64,000 nucleotides of DNA from Actinacidiphila oryziradicis (GTDB lineage Bacteria > Actinomycetota > Actinomycetes > Streptomycetales > Streptomycetaceae). Below are positions 6,750-16,409 of the stretch, one piece after another. The position numbers were made by a program, and so were the translations under genes. The notes under the pieces were generated by a model. It did not search any database, was not told the DNA's origin, and saw nothing but the letters and a program-made list of their open reading frames with translations. Position 1 is the stretch's first letter, and each line of letters opens with the position of its first letter. The stretch is taken from contig NZ_SUMC01000028.1 of NCBI RefSeq assembly GCF_005047355.1, forward strand, positions 1 through 64,000, read 5' to 3'.

Positions 6750-8531
6750 ATGAACATCCCTGACCCACGACTGTCGCGCCGGACACTGCTGTACGCCGCC
6801 GGCGTCACAGCCGCCACCAGCTACGCGTCCAGCCTGGCGAGCCCCGCGCAGGCGGCTGCCGCCAAGGCATCGGCCGACCCCGCCGACCAGTTGGTGACGT
6901 ACGCCATCCCGGACGGCATCGCGCAGAACACCAGCTTCGCCGTGAAAGCGCGGACGCCCGGGGGCAAATGGAAGGCGGTCTCCACCTATCTGGCGAAGTT
7001 CATGACCATCGATCCGAGAACGGGCAGCGGTACCAACCAGAACTCGTCCATGGCCTACTTCGACTTCTCGGGCGAGGTTGAGGTTTCGGTCACCTACACC
7101 ACCGACCGGATCACCTCGGCGAGAATCCGCCCGCTCTCGTACGGCATCGAGCACAAGGTGCACAAGCACAACACCGTGACCTTCACCCTGACCGAACCGC
7201 GGAACCTGTCCGTCGAGGTCAACGGAGATCTCTTCGACAATCTCCAGCTGTTCGCGGGGGCGATCGACACGAACCCGCCGAGCGCGGACGACCCCGATGT
7301 CATCTACTTCGGCCCCGGCGTGCACACCACCTCGGACGGTACGGTCACCGTTCCCAGCGGCAAGACGGTCTATCTGGCGGGCGGCGCGGTGCTCAAGTCC
7401 CGGGTGATCTTCCAGGATGTCGAGAACGCCGAGCTGGTCGGCCGGGGCCTGATCTACAACTCGCAAGGCGGCGGCTGCACCGTCAACTCCTCGAAGAACA
7501 TCGTGATCGACGGGGTCACGATGATGTTCCCCTATGGGTACGCGGTCACCGCGGGAGAGGCGCAGAACCTCACCATCCGGAACATGCGCGGGCTCAGCGC
7601 GACGACCTGGGGCGACGGGATCGACCTCTTCTGCTGCAAGGACGTCGTGATCGACGGCGTGTTCATGCGGAACTCCGACGACTGCATCGCCATCTACAAC
7701 CACCGCTGGGACTACTACGGCGATACCCGCAACATCGTCGTCAAGAATTCCAGCCTCTGGGCGGACGTGGCGCACCCGGTCAACGTCGGTACCCACGGCA
7801 ACACCGACAATCCCGAGACGATCGAGAACCTCACCTTCTCCAACCTCGACATCCTCGACCACCGCGAACCGCAGCTGGACTACCAGGGCTGCATCGCGCT
7901 GAACCCGGGAGACAGCAACCTGGTCCGCAATGTGCGGATCGAGGACGTCCGGGTGGAGGACTTCCGGTGGGGCCAGCTGATCAACATGCGGGTCATGTTC
8001 AACACGTCGTACAACACCTCGGCCGGTCGTGGCATCGAGATGGTCTACGTCAAGAACCTCAGCTATACCGGCACCCACGCCTCCACCGCGCACATGGTGG
8101 GCTACGACGCGGACCACGGCATCAAGGACGTGACCTTCGAGAATCTCGTCATCAACGGGACCCTGGTCTCGGACACCGACGGGCACGCCCCCTGGTACAA
8201 GACCTCGGACTTCGTCCCGATGTACACCAACGAGCACGTCACGAATCTGAAGTTCGTGGATTCCGGCGCCTCGCTCGCCTCCGTGCTGCCCGCGATCAGC
8301 AGCGCGGACTCCACGACGGGCAGCACCGGTTCGGACTTCGGCTACACCATCACGGCCGCCAACGTACCGTACGCCTTCGACGCCACCGGGCTGCCCGACG
8401 GCCTGACCGTGGACAAAGCCACCGGTGTGATATCCGGGCAGCCGGCCGGCTCCGGCACCTCCTCCGTCATCCTCAGCGCCACCAACGCCGTGGGCACCGG
8501 CACCCGGACCCTCACGCTGGTGGTGAGCTGA
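6750..8531 (+). CDS. Tat-secreted right-handed beta-helix glycosidase (GH28/GH49-like) with C-terminal Ig-like domain
   Basis: 593 aa. A twin-arginine signal (LSRRTLLYAAG...AQA) is followed by a beta-sandwich-like domain and then a beta-helix from about residue 170 to 510 (GVHTTSDGTVTVPSGKTVYL, NIVIDGVTMM, NLTIRNMRGL). The active-site-like strip is GDGIDLFCC, NSDDCIAIYNH and GTHGN, which resembles the paired aspartates and H-G block of GH28/GH49 polysaccharide hydrolases. The last ~70 residues are a putative Ig-like module (ATGLPDGLTVDKATGVISG). ATG 6750 has GAAGGGA upstream at 6737-6743. The gene is controlled by promoter B and is followed after 3 bp by a lyase gene. A pectin- or dextran-type polymer is the likely substrate; this is inference. 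Confidence 0.75.
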   Translation: MNIPDPRLSRRTLLYAAGVTAATSYASSLASPAQAAAAKASADPADQLVTYAIPDGIAQNTSFAVKARTPGGKWKAVSTYLAKFMTIDPRTGSGTNQNSSMAYFDFSGEVEVSVTYTTDRITSARIRPLSYGIEHKVHKHNTVTFTLTEPRNLSVEVNGDLFDNLQLFAGAIDTNPPSADDPDVIYFGPGVHTTSDGTVTVPSGKTVYLAGGAVLKSRVIFQDVENAELVGRGLIYNSQGGGCTVNSSKNIVIDGVTMMFPYGYAVTAGEAQNLTIRNMRGLSATTWGDGIDLFCCKDVVIDGVFMRNSDDCIAIYNHRWDYYGDTRNIVVKNSSLWADVAHPVNVGTHGNTDNPETIENLTFSNLDILDHREPQLDYQGCIALNPGDSNLVRNVRIEDVRVEDFRWGQLINMRVMFNTSYNTSAGRGIEMVYVKNLSYTGTHASTAHMVGYDADHGIKDVTFENLVINGTLVSDTDGHAPWYKTSDFVPMYTNEHVTNLKFVDSGASLASVLPAISSADSTTGSTGSDFGYTITAANVPYAFDATGLPDGLTVDKATGVISGQPAGSGTSSVILSATNAVGTGTRTLTLVVS

Positions 8532-8534
8532 GCC

Positions 8535-11500
8535 GTGACGAACTCACTGAGCCGCCGCACCTTCCTGGGCACCACCGCGGTGGTACTCGCGGCCACCGGC
8601 ACCCGCTCGCTGCTGGCCCCGGGCACGGCATACGCCGGCCAGCCCGTAGAGCAGTCGGTCGCGGGCTTCGCCTTCGCCCACCCGGGAATCCTGCACACCC
8701 AGGAGGACCTGGACCGCATGAGATCGGCGGTGGCGGCCAAGCAGGACCCGGTCTACGCGGGCTACCAGGCACTGGCCGCCGACGGCCGCTCCTCCTACGA
8801 CTACACGGCACAGAACACCGGCCAGATCACCACCTGGGGACGCGGCCCGTACAACTACCAGGACCAGGCGCCGAGCGACGCCGCCGCCGCGTACCAGAAC
8901 GCCCTGATGTGGTACATCACCCAGGACGTCCGGTACGCGGACAAGGCTCGCGACATCATCAACATCTGGTCGAGGACGCTTCAGGGCCTCACCGGCGCGG
9001 ACGGCGAACTGGGTGCGTCCCTCCAGGGGTTCAAGTTCGTCAACGCGGCGGAGATCCTGCGGTACAGCGGCTACACCGGCTGGGCGGCCGAGGACATCGC
9101 GCGCTGCCGGGACTCGCTGCGGGACGTCTGGTACAAGGCGCAGTCCGGCTATGCCCTCTTCGCCAACGGCGGCTGGGACACCGGGATCATCCAGACCGTC
9201 ATGGCCATCGGCATCTTCTGCGACGACCGGGTGATGTTCGAGGACGCGGTGCGTTACGCCGCCGCGGGCGCGGGCAACGGCGCCATCAGGAACCGGATCA
9301 TCAACGCCACCGGGCAGGGCCAGGAGAGCGGCCGCGACCAGACCCACGAGCAGCTGGCCCTCGGGCTGCTCGCCAACGCCGCCCAAGTGGCGTGGAACCA
9401 GGGCGTCGACCTCTACGGCTTCGCGGGCAACCGCATCCTCGCCGGCTACGAGTACGACGCCAAGTACAACCTGGGCCATGACGATGTGCCCTTCGTGGCG
9501 GACCTGGACAAGACCGGGAAGTACATCAAGACGGCCGTCACCACGCTGGTACGCGGGGTCTCCCGGCCCATCTTCGAGATCGCCTACGCGCATTACGTGA
9601 CCGTGCTCGGGCTGTCGGCGCCGTACACCGAGCAGGCGGTCTTCCGGGGCACCGCCGGAGCCCGGTTCATCGAGGGCTACGACCAGGACCACCCGTCCTG
9701 GGGCACCCTCGCCTACGCCCGCGACGCCCCGGCCGGGACGGTGCCCGCCGTGCCGCCCGGCGCCCCGGCCGGGCTGACCGCGGGCAACGGCGCCGACGGC
9801 GTCGAGCTGGCCTGGGTGGGTTCGGTGGACCCGGCCAGCGCCGCCGCCGCCAAGACGTACACACTGCGCCGGGCGACCAGCCTCGACGGGACGTACAAGA
9901 CGATCGCCGCCGGGCTCACCTCCACGACGTACGAGGACCTGGAGGTGAGCATCGACAAGACGTACTACTACACGGTCTCGGCGTCGAACGACATGGGCAC
10001 CAGCCCGGCGTCGATGGTGGCCTGCGCGACGGCCGGATTGCCGGTCAAGTGGTCGTCGCGGAACGTGGGTTCCGTCCAGGCGGCGGGGCTTACCACCTTC
10101 GACGGCGAGCGGTTCGTGATCGAGGCGAGCGGCGCGGACATCGCGGGGACGAGCGACAGCTTCCGCTTCGCTTCGGTGTCCCTCAAGGGCGACGGGGTGA
10201 TCACCACGCGGGTGGTCCATCCGCTCAGCTCGCAGTACTCCAAGGTCGGCGTGATGATGCGCGACTCGCTGACGGCGGGCTCGGCACACGCGGCGATGCT
10301 GATCCAGGGCCTGACGCTGACCGCCTGGAGCGGGGTGTGGACCACCCGGGCGACCTCCGGCGCGAGCACCTCGGCGACGGGCAGCACTCCGGTGCCGCCC
10401 GCGCAGCAGACGGCGATCTCGACGGCGGCCGCGTACCCGATCTCCAATCTGGGGACGCTGCCGGACTCGGCGACCCCGCTCACGGCCCCGTACGTCGAGG
10501 CGGCGGGCGACGGCTACCGGATGCGCATGCCGTACTGGGTGCGGCTGGAGCGGAAGAAGAACGTGTTCACCGGCTCGATCTCGTCGGACGGCGTCACCTG
10601 GACCGAGGTGGGCTCCACGGAACTCGCGCTCGGCACGACCATTTACGCCGGTCTGGCGCACTGCTCGTGCCTGGGTGTCCCGCAGTCGTACGCGGAGACC
10701 GGTACGGCCACCTTCGACAATGTCACCGTGACCCGGAAGTCCAGCACGCTGTGGGCGGTACCGGCGCCCGAGGGCACCGTGACGTCCCTGGCGGCGACCG
10801 CCGGGACCGGCGCGATCGAGCTGACCTGGAGCGATCCGGACCTGTCCGGCCGCTACACCGTCAAGCGCGCCGCCGCCGGCGGCTCCTACGAGGTGATCGC
10901 GACCGACGTGGGCCCGGTGGGCTTCGGCGTCCACACCCGCTACGCGGACGCGACCGGGGTGCCGGGCACGACGTACTCCTACGTGGTCGCGAAGACCAAC
11001 GTGGGCGGGGCGGGCCCCGACTCGGCGCAGGTCAGCGCGACGATGCCGACGCCGCCCGCGCCCGCGGTCAAGAGCGCGCCGACCGCCTTCGCCAACGCGG
11101 GCCTACCGTTCGCCTACCTGATCGGTGCGTCGAACGCCCCGGCGTCCTTCGATGCCACCGGTCTGCCGGACGGCCTGGCCGTCGATGCCGCGACCGGCCT
11201 GATCTCCGGAACCCCCACCGCCACCGGGGACTTCGACGTCCGGATCGCGGCGTCCAACGCCACTGGCACCGACACCGCCACGCTGGGGCTCACCGTCGGC
11301 ACGCCGCCGCCCGCCCCCTGGTCGTACCAGGACATCGGCGACTACGTCCTGGACGAGAGGCAGTTGGGCATCCACGGCGTGGTCTCCGTACGCACCCCCG
11401 GCAGCACCAGCTACGACGCCACGGACAAGAGCTTCACCGTGCGCGGCGCCGGGACCGACCTGAATGTCAACGGCCAGGGCATGACGGCGCAGTACGCCTA

Positions 11501-12530
11501 CCTGCCGGCCACCGGTGACATCACCTTCACAGCCAGGGTCGCGAGCCGGGCCAACGCGGGCACCAACGACCAGGTGGGTCTGCTGATGGCCCAGTCGCTG
11601 TCGCCGTTCGGCCAGATGGCCGGGGCGATCCTCACCAGCAACAGCAGCGGCGACACCGGCGTCAAGCAGTTCGTACGGCGCCAGGTGGTGGCCGGGGGCA
11701 CCTCAACGACCAGCGGCAGCGGCACCAGTGTGGCGACCCCCACCTGGCTGCGGCTGGAGCGCAGCGGCAACAAGTTCACCGCCTCCACCTCCGCCGACGG
11801 CACCACCTGGTCGGTGATCGGCCGGGACACGATCGCCGCCTTCGGCAAGGCCTCCTACTACGTGGGGCTCGCCGTCACCTCTCGCAGCCCCTTCGCCCTC
11901 AACACCACGGTCTTCGACAACATCACCGTCACCCAGGGCGCGACCACGGTACTCGGCCAGCCGGTCAAGGACCCGTACAAGACCTTCAGCTCCGCGACCT
12001 CACCCACCCCGGTCTACGGCCAGTCGGGCACCGACCTCGCCATCCTGGGCGCCGGGGCGGACATCTGGGTCACCGACGACGAGTACAGCTCCATCTACCT
12101 GCCCGGTGCGGTCACCGACGGCTCGACCGTCACGGTGGCGGTGACCTCACAGGACAGCACCAACGTCTGGACGAAGTCCGGAATCATGGTCCGCAACGAC
12201 ATCACCGGCACCGGTACCTCGGCCGGGTACCTCATCCTCGCGGTCACCCCCGGCCACGGCGTCGCCCTCCAGTGGGACAGCAACGGCAACGGCGCCGTGG
12301 ACAGCAACATAGAGACGGACGGCACCACGGCCTACCCGACCTGGCTCAAACTCGTCCGGACCGGCACCTCCTACGCCGCTTCCTACTCCACCAACGGCAG
12401 CACCTGGACCGCCGTCGGCACCGCCACCGTGAACTCCGCCGCCACGGCCCAGGACGCGGGCGTCTTCACCTCCTCCCATTCCTCCAGCACCGCGGGAGAG
12501 GTCGACTACAGCGACTTCACCGTCAGCTGA
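8535..12530 (+). CDS. Very large multidomain secreted lyase (alginate-lyase-fold catalytic domain)
   Basis: 1331 aa with a Tat signal (LSRRTFLGTTAV...). Residues ~45-380 form an alpha-helical lyase domain of the Alginate_lyase/PL type: HPGILHTQEDLDRM, NALMWYITQDVRYADKARDI, NGGWDTGIIQTVMAI, and ESGRDQTHEQLALG with the candidate catalytic RDQTH. Then come FnIII (~405-500), a concanavalin-like beta-sandwich (~505-735), FnIII (~745-835), an Ig-like module (~845-925) and two more concanavalin-like modules (~930-1135, ~1140-1331), each with a W-x-R-L-E-R or W-L-K-L-V-R strand. GTG 8535 lies 3 bp after the previous stop, with only a weak ribosome-binding site, so translation is probably coupled. The polymer degraded is not evident; uronate-containing plant pectin or alginate is plausible. 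Confidence 0.8.
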   Translation: MTNSLSRRTFLGTTAVVLAATGTRSLLAPGTAYAGQPVEQSVAGFAFAHPGILHTQEDLDRMRSAVAAKQDPVYAGYQALAADGRSSYDYTAQNTGQITTWGRGPYNYQDQAPSDAAAAYQNALMWYITQDVRYADKARDIINIWSRTLQGLTGADGELGASLQGFKFVNAAEILRYSGYTGWAAEDIARCRDSLRDVWYKAQSGYALFANGGWDTGIIQTVMAIGIFCDDRVMFEDAVRYAAAGAGNGAIRNRIINATGQGQESGRDQTHEQLALGLLANAAQVAWNQGVDLYGFAGNRILAGYEYDAKYNLGHDDVPFVADLDKTGKYIKTAVTTLVRGVSRPIFEIAYAHYVTVLGLSAPYTEQAVFRGTAGARFIEGYDQDHPSWGTLAYARDAPAGTVPAVPPGAPAGLTAGNGADGVELAWVGSVDPASAAAAKTYTLRRATSLDGTYKTIAAGLTSTTYEDLEVSIDKTYYYTVSASNDMGTSPASMVACATAGLPVKWSSRNVGSVQAAGLTTFDGERFVIEASGADIAGTSDSFRFASVSLKGDGVITTRVVHPLSSQYSKVGVMMRDSLTAGSAHAAMLIQGLTLTAWSGVWTTRATSGASTSATGSTPVPPAQQTAISTAAAYPISNLGTLPDSATPLTAPYVEAAGDGYRMRMPYWVRLERKKNVFTGSISSDGVTWTEVGSTELALGTTIYAGLAHCSCLGVPQSYAETGTATFDNVTVTRKSSTLWAVPAPEGTVTSLAATAGTGAIELTWSDPDLSGRYTVKRAAAGGSYEVIATDVGPVGFGVHTRYADATGVPGTTYSYVVAKTNVGGAGPDSAQVSATMPTPPAPAVKSAPTAFANAGLPFAYLIGASNAPASFDATGLPDGLAVDAATGLISGTPTATGDFDVRIAASNATGTDTATLGLTVGTPPPAPWSYQDIGDYVLDERQLGIHGVVSVRTPGSTSYDATDKSFTVRGAGTDLNVNGQGMTAQYAYLPATGDITFTARVASRANAGTNDQVGLLMAQSLSPFGQMAGAILTSNSSGDTGVKQFVRRQVVAGGTSTTSGSGTSVATPTWLRLERSGNKFTASTSADGTTWSVIGRDTIAAFGKASYYVGLAVTSRSPFALNTTVFDNITVTQGATTVLGQPVKDPYKTFSSATSPTPVYGQSGTDLAILGAGADIWVTDDEYSSIYLPGAVTDGSTVTVAVTSQDSTNVWTKSGIMVRNDITGTGTSAGYLILAVTPGHGVALQWDSNGNGAVDSNIETDGTTAYPTWLKLVRTGTSYAASYSTNGSTWTAVGTATVNSAATAQDAGVFTSSHSSSTAGEVDYSDFTVS

Positions 12531-12543
12531 GGCACTCCGCGGA

Positions 12544-12586
12544 AAAGACCGCCGCCGCCCGTGGTTCACGGGCGGCGGCGGTCTTT
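12544..12586. terminator. Bidirectional rho-independent terminator
   Basis: A perfect 20-bp stem (AAAGACCGCCGCCGCCCGTG and its complement) with a 3-nt loop, flanked by A-rich and T-rich ends. It lies between the convergent ends of the lyase and the GH51 gene and can serve both. Confidence 0.9.
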
Positions 12587-12596
12587 CCGGTGGGGC

Positions 12597-13661
12597 TCAG
12601 GCCCAGGAGGTGACGGGTATGAACGAGCTGTCGTCCCGGAAACCGGCGTGGCGCAGCATGGCGATCAGCATGCTGCCGACGACCACGGCGTCGGTGGCGG
12701 TGTAGCGGTCCTCGATCAGCCGGGGGGACCGCTGCCAGGGCTCGATGTCCCCGAAGATCTCGTTGGTACGGAAGGTGACGTTCCACTCGTCGAGGGAGAG
12801 GTTGATCCGCTTGGTGTGGCGGCCCTTGGCGTGGACCGCGTCGGCGGTCGCCACGACCCCTTCTATGAGTGACTCCAGGTCGACGCCGCCGGCCAGGAAG
12901 GACGCCAGGTCATCGGGGGTCTCGGCGTAGTACTGGTGGCAGGAGATGTGGCTGACGTGCTCGTATGCCTCCTCCAGGACGGTGGACTCCCAGCTGCCGA
13001 AGGTGGGCATGGCGCTGTGGGCGCTGCCGCACGCCACCAGTTCGAGGTCCGGGTCGTACATCTTCATGACGCGGGCGGTCTCGGCGGCCAGCCGGGCGTA
13101 CTCGTGCGCGGTCTTGTGGCCGGGCTGCCAGCCGCCGTCCATTTCGTTGCCGAGGCACCACATGCGGATGTCGTGCGGCTCCGGTGAGCCGTTGGCCGCG
13201 CGCTGCTCGGAACGGTAGGTGCCGGAGGGGTGGTTGGCGTAAACGAGCAGGTCCAGGGCCTCCTCGACACCCCGGGTGCCGAGGTTGACGGCCATCATCG
13301 GCTCCACGCCGGCCTTGCGGGCGAAGCGGATGAACTCGTCCAGGCCGAACTCGTTGGTCTCGATGGACCGCCAGGCGACGTCGAAGCGCTTCTTGCGCTG
13401 TTCGCGCGGCCCGACGCCGTCCTCCCAGCGGGCGGTGGAGAGATAGTTGCCGCCGGGGTAGCGGATCATGGTGACGCCGAGTTCGCGGATCAGGTCGAGG
13501 ACGTCGCGGCGCAGCCCGTCCTCATCGGCCTCGGGATGGCCGGGTTCGTAGATTCCGGTGTAGACGCAGCGGCCCATGTGCTCGACGAAGGATCCGTAGA
13601 GCCTGGGATTGACCTGGGCCACGGTCAGGGCGGGGTCGATGGTGAGGGTGGCGCGGTGCAC
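12597..13661 (-). CDS. abfA: GH51 alpha-L-arabinofuranosidase, C-terminally truncated
   Basis: 354 aa against about 500 for the family. The (beta/alpha)8 barrel is recognisable: VNPRLYGSFVEHMGRCVYTGIYEPGH split over residues 17-42, RYPGGNYLSTARWEDGVGP (68-86), MWCLGNEMDG with acid/base Glu173, and SLDEWNV with nucleophile Glu292, the family's usual spacing. The sequence stops at LLRHAG-like residues, followed by FRDDSSFIPVTSWA. The rest of the barrel's end and the whole C-terminal beta-sandwich are missing, and a terminator lies only 10 bp on. Both catalytic glutamates remain, but folding is doubtful. It is the last gene of the sugar-transporter operon. It would release arabinose from arabinan or arabinoxylan side chains if active. 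Confidence 0.8.
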   Translation of the reverse strand: MHRATLTIDPALTVAQVNPRLYGSFVEHMGRCVYTGIYEPGHPEADEDGLRRDVLDLIRELGVTMIRYPGGNYLSTARWEDGVGPREQRKKRFDVAWRSIETNEFGLDEFIRFARKAGVEPMMAVNLGTRGVEEALDLLVYANHPSGTYRSEQRAANGSPEPHDIRMWCLGNEMDGGWQPGHKTAHEYARLAAETARVMKMYDPDLELVACGSAHSAMPTFGSWESTVLEEAYEHVSHISCHQYYAETPDDLASFLAGGVDLESLIEGVVATADAVHAKGRHTKRINLSLDEWNVTFRTNEIFGDIEPWQRSPRLIEDRYTATDAVVVGSMLIAMLRHAGFRDDSSFIPVTSWA

Positions 13662-13674
13662 GGGCGGCCTTCAG

Positions 13675-14546
13675 TCACTCGGGGAACGCGGCCGCGACGG
13701 CGGCGCCTTCGCGGCCGAATACGGGAAGGTGTTCCAGCGGGGCTGACGCGTCGAAGGTGGTGCCGCCCTGGTGGACAGTGCCGGTGACGGCGTCGGTCCA
13801 GCGGGCTGCGGACGGCAGGTAGACGGAGCGGCTACGGGCGCCCGCCTCGGTTACCGGTGCGACAAGGATGTCCGGACCGAGCAGGAACTGGTCGTCGACG
13901 CTCCAGGCGTGGTCGTCGCCCGGGAAGCCGAAGAACAACGGCCGCATGACCGGCGCGCCGGTGCGGTGTGCCGCCTCGGACAGTTCCAGCAGGTACGGGC
14001 GGAGGCGCTCGCGCAGCCGCAGGTGTCCGGCCAGGATCGGGTACGCCTCCTGTCCGTACGACCAGACCTCGTTCGGCCCGCCGGTCATGTCTGTGGAGAA
14101 GGTGGGGTAGTTGGGCTTACGGTCGCCGTGCAGTCGCATGATCGGGCTGAAGGTGCCGTACTGGAACCAGCGGACCAGCAGCTCCTGGTAGGCGGGGTCA
14201 CTGGGGTCGCCGCCCTGGAAGCCGCCGATGTCGGTGTTCCACCACGGGATGCCGCTCATCGCGACGTTCAGCCCGGCCCGTACCTGCTGGGCCAGCGACT
14301 CGAAAGTGGTCGGGATGTCCCCGGACCACAGGGCGGCGCCGTGGCGCTGGCTGCCGGCCCAGGCCGAGCGGACCAGGCTGAGCGGCCGGTCCCGGCCCGC
14401 CTCGCGCAGCCCTTCGGCGACGCCGCGCGCGTGCAGCGCCCCGTAGAGGTTGCCGACCTGGGTGCCGGGGCCCGTGGAGTATGCCGCGCGGGCGGACAGC
14501 TCCGGCGTCAGCGCCGTTCGAGGCCGCGCGGATGGTTCACGTACAT
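13675..14546 (-). pseudogene. GH31 glycosidase (alpha-xylosidase/alpha-glucosidase type) with large N-terminal deletion and frameshift
   Basis: ATG 14546, with a good ribosome-binding site (AAAGGAAG), opens MYVNHPRGLERR and hits TGA after 12 codons. In another frame, with no usable start, the C-terminal half of a GH31 enzyme follows: AAYSTGPGTQVGNLYGALHA, PLSLVRSAWAGSQRHGA, LWSGDIPTTFESL (acid/base aspartate), SGIPWWNTDIGGF, and RWFQYGTFSPIMRLHGD through to a normal end at 13675. The nucleophile block (K-x-D-x-x-E) and about the first half of the protein are gone. It sits between the transporter permease (16-bp gap) and GH51. It is a deletion remnant, not an active enzyme. Confidence 0.85.
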
Positions 14547-14562
14547 GTCGGGTGTCTTCCTT

Positions 14563-15387
14563 TCACTTCAGCCCGGAGGTGGCGACCCCGGAGACGAAGC
14601 CGCGCTGGAGGATCAGGAAGAGCACCAGGACCGGGATGATGTACAGGACCGAGCCGGCCGCGATGACTTCGTTGACCGGGGTGTCGTTCGCCGGGTTGGT
14701 GTACTGGGTGGCCACCGCGACGGCCAGCGTGGTGCGGTCCGTGCTGAGCAGCAGCGACGGCGCGATGTAGTCGCCCCAACTCCAGGAGAACGACAACACC
14801 ATGCTGGTGGCGAGCACCGGCCAGGACTGCGGCAGGAAGATGCGCCAGAAGATCCTGCCGTAACCGCACCCGTCGACGATCGCAGCCTCTTCCAGCTCCT
14901 GCGGCATGTTCGAGAAGAACTGCCGGAACAGGAAGATCAGGTAGGGGGCGCCGGCAAGTCCCCAGAGCACCCAGGGCCAGTAGGTGTCGATCATCCCGAG
15001 CTTGGCGAAGATGATGTACGTCGGGATGAGCGTGATCATCGCGGGCATCATCATCGTTGACAGCAGTACGCCGAAGAGCACCTTCTTGCCCGGCGCGGTG
15101 AGCCGGGCGAACCCGAAGCCGGCCCAGGCCGAGCTGATGGTGATCAGCACCGAGTAAATGGTGGCGATGATCAGGGAGTTCCTGGCGTAGCCGAGGAAGG
15201 GGATGAAGTTGAGCGCCCTGGAGAAGTTTCCGAACTGCCAAGAGGCGGGCAGCCAGTGCACCGGATAGGCGGTCAGCTCGGAGCTGCTCTTGAGGGCGGT
15301 GATAATCAGCCAGCCGAAGGGGCCGATGAACAGGGTGGCCAGCGCCACCAGGATCAGGTAGATGGCGCTGCGGCGAGCGAAGATCAT
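14563..15387 (-). CDS. CUT1 sugar ABC transporter permease (MalG/LacG type)
   Basis: ATG 15387 overlaps the upstream permease stop by 4 bp. The 274-aa product has six membrane helices and the EAA loop LEEAAIVDGCGYGRIFWRIF followed by LPQSWPVLATS, diagnostic of the second CUT1 permease. The start is MIFARRSAIYLILVALATLF. It pairs with the next gene upstream to form the channel of an oligosaccharide importer. No ATPase is encoded nearby; streptomycetes commonly use a shared MsiK-type ATPase, which I assume here. Confidence 0.9.
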   Translation of the reverse strand: MIFARRSAIYLILVALATLFIGPFGWLIITALKSSSELTAYPVHWLPASWQFGNFSRALNFIPFLGYARNSLIIATIYSVLITISSAWAGFGFARLTAPGKKVLFGVLLSTMMMPAMITLIPTYIIFAKLGMIDTYWPWVLWGLAGAPYLIFLFRQFFSNMPQELEEAAIVDGCGYGRIFWRIFLPQSWPVLATSMVLSFSWSWGDYIAPSLLLSTDRTTLAVAVATQYTNPANDTPVNEVIAAGSVLYIIPVLVLFLILQRGFVSGVATSGLK

Positions 15388-16409
15388 TTCTTGGCCTCCG
15401 GCTCGAAGCTGTAGAACACCGCGCCCGAGCTCAGTTTGAAGATCACTGCGGTGATGGCGAGGATGATGAGGAACAGCACCCACAGCAGCGCGGAGGCGTA
15501 GCCGAAGCGTCCGTAGGCGAGGTACTGCGCGAATACGTTGATCATGTACAGGTAGTCCCCCTGCGGCACCGAAGTGACCCCGGCCGTACTGGGGTTGGCC
15601 GCCAGGAGCAGCGGCGTGATGCTCTGCAGGGCGGAGATGACGCCGGTGACGACCTGGAAGAAGAGCACCGGCGACAGCAGCGGGACGGTGATCCGCCGGA
15701 ACACCTGCCAGGCGTTGGCGCCGTCGAGACGGGCGGCCTCGTGCAGCTCCTTGGGTACGTCCTGCAGACCGGCCAGCGAGATGATCATCGAGTTTCCGCA
15801 GCCCCAGATGGTGAGCATGAACAGCACGTACCGGGCGTACGGGTCGGCCAGCCAGGTGACGGGGTTGATGCCGACGAATCCGAGGGCGCCGTTGGCGGCG
15901 CCGGAGTCACGGTTGAAGAGCATCTTGAAAGCCATCGCCGCACCGATCGGCGGGAAGACCGCCGGGAGGTAGAACAGCGTACGGAAGACGCCCCGGGCCC
16001 GGATCGGGCGGTTGAGCAGCACCGCGAGCGCGAGTCCTGCGATGAGGCTGAGCGGCACGACAGCCCCGACGAACACACCGGTCCGCAGCAGCGAGTCGCG
16101 GGTCACCGGGTCCGAAAGCAATTCCTTGTAGTTGCCCAGACCGATGAAGTTGGAGTGCGGCGAGATGCCGTCGGAGTCCGTCATGCTCAGCCACAGCGCG
16201 TATCCCAGCGGATACAGCGTCAGGCCCAGGAACCCGAGAAACCACGGCGCGACGCACAGATAGAAGACCCGGGACTGCTGGCGGGCGCGGGCCCCTCGGC
16301 GGCCGGCCCGCCGACCGGTGCGACGGCCGGTGGTCACCCGCGCGGGCCTGGCGGACGCGGTGGTGCCTGCGGGATTGGCGGAAGCCCCGGCGAGCTGGCC
16401 GGTGCTCAC
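15384..16409 (-). CDS. CUT1 sugar ABC transporter permease (MalF/LacF type)
   Basis: GTG 16409 overlaps the binding-protein stop by 4 bp. The 341-aa product has a basic N-terminal tail (RRTGRRAGRRGARARQ) and six helices. The EAA loop reads LHEAARLDGANAWQVFRRIT with VPLLSPVLFFQ. The middle gene of a binding protein/permease/permease operon, it lies in the plasma membrane. The substrate is probably an oligosaccharide freed by the locus's beta-helix enzyme, lyase, arabinofuranosidase and beta-galactosidase; that is inferred from context. Confidence 0.9.
   Translation of the reverse strand: MSTGQLAGASANPAGTTASARPARVTTGRRTGRRAGRRGARARQQSRVFYLCVAPWFLGFLGLTLYPLGYALWLSMTDSDGISPHSNFIGLGNYKELLSDPVTRDSLLRTGVFVGAVVPLSLIAGLALAVLLNRPIRARGVFRTLFYLPAVFPPIGAAMAFKMLFNRDSGAANGALGFVGINPVTWLADPYARYVLFMLTIWGCGNSMIISLAGLQDVPKELHEAARLDGANAWQVFRRITVPLLSPVLFFQVVTGVISALQSITPLLLAANPSTAGVTSVPQGDYLYMINVFAQYLAYGRFGYASALLWVLFLIILAITAVIFKLSSGAVFYSFEPEAKK

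Noticed and set aside
6573-8237. 554-codon minus-strand frame opposite the beta-helix glycosidase
   Set aside because: Repetitive V/D/G/R composition and exact overlap with a well-supported gene. It shows no domain.
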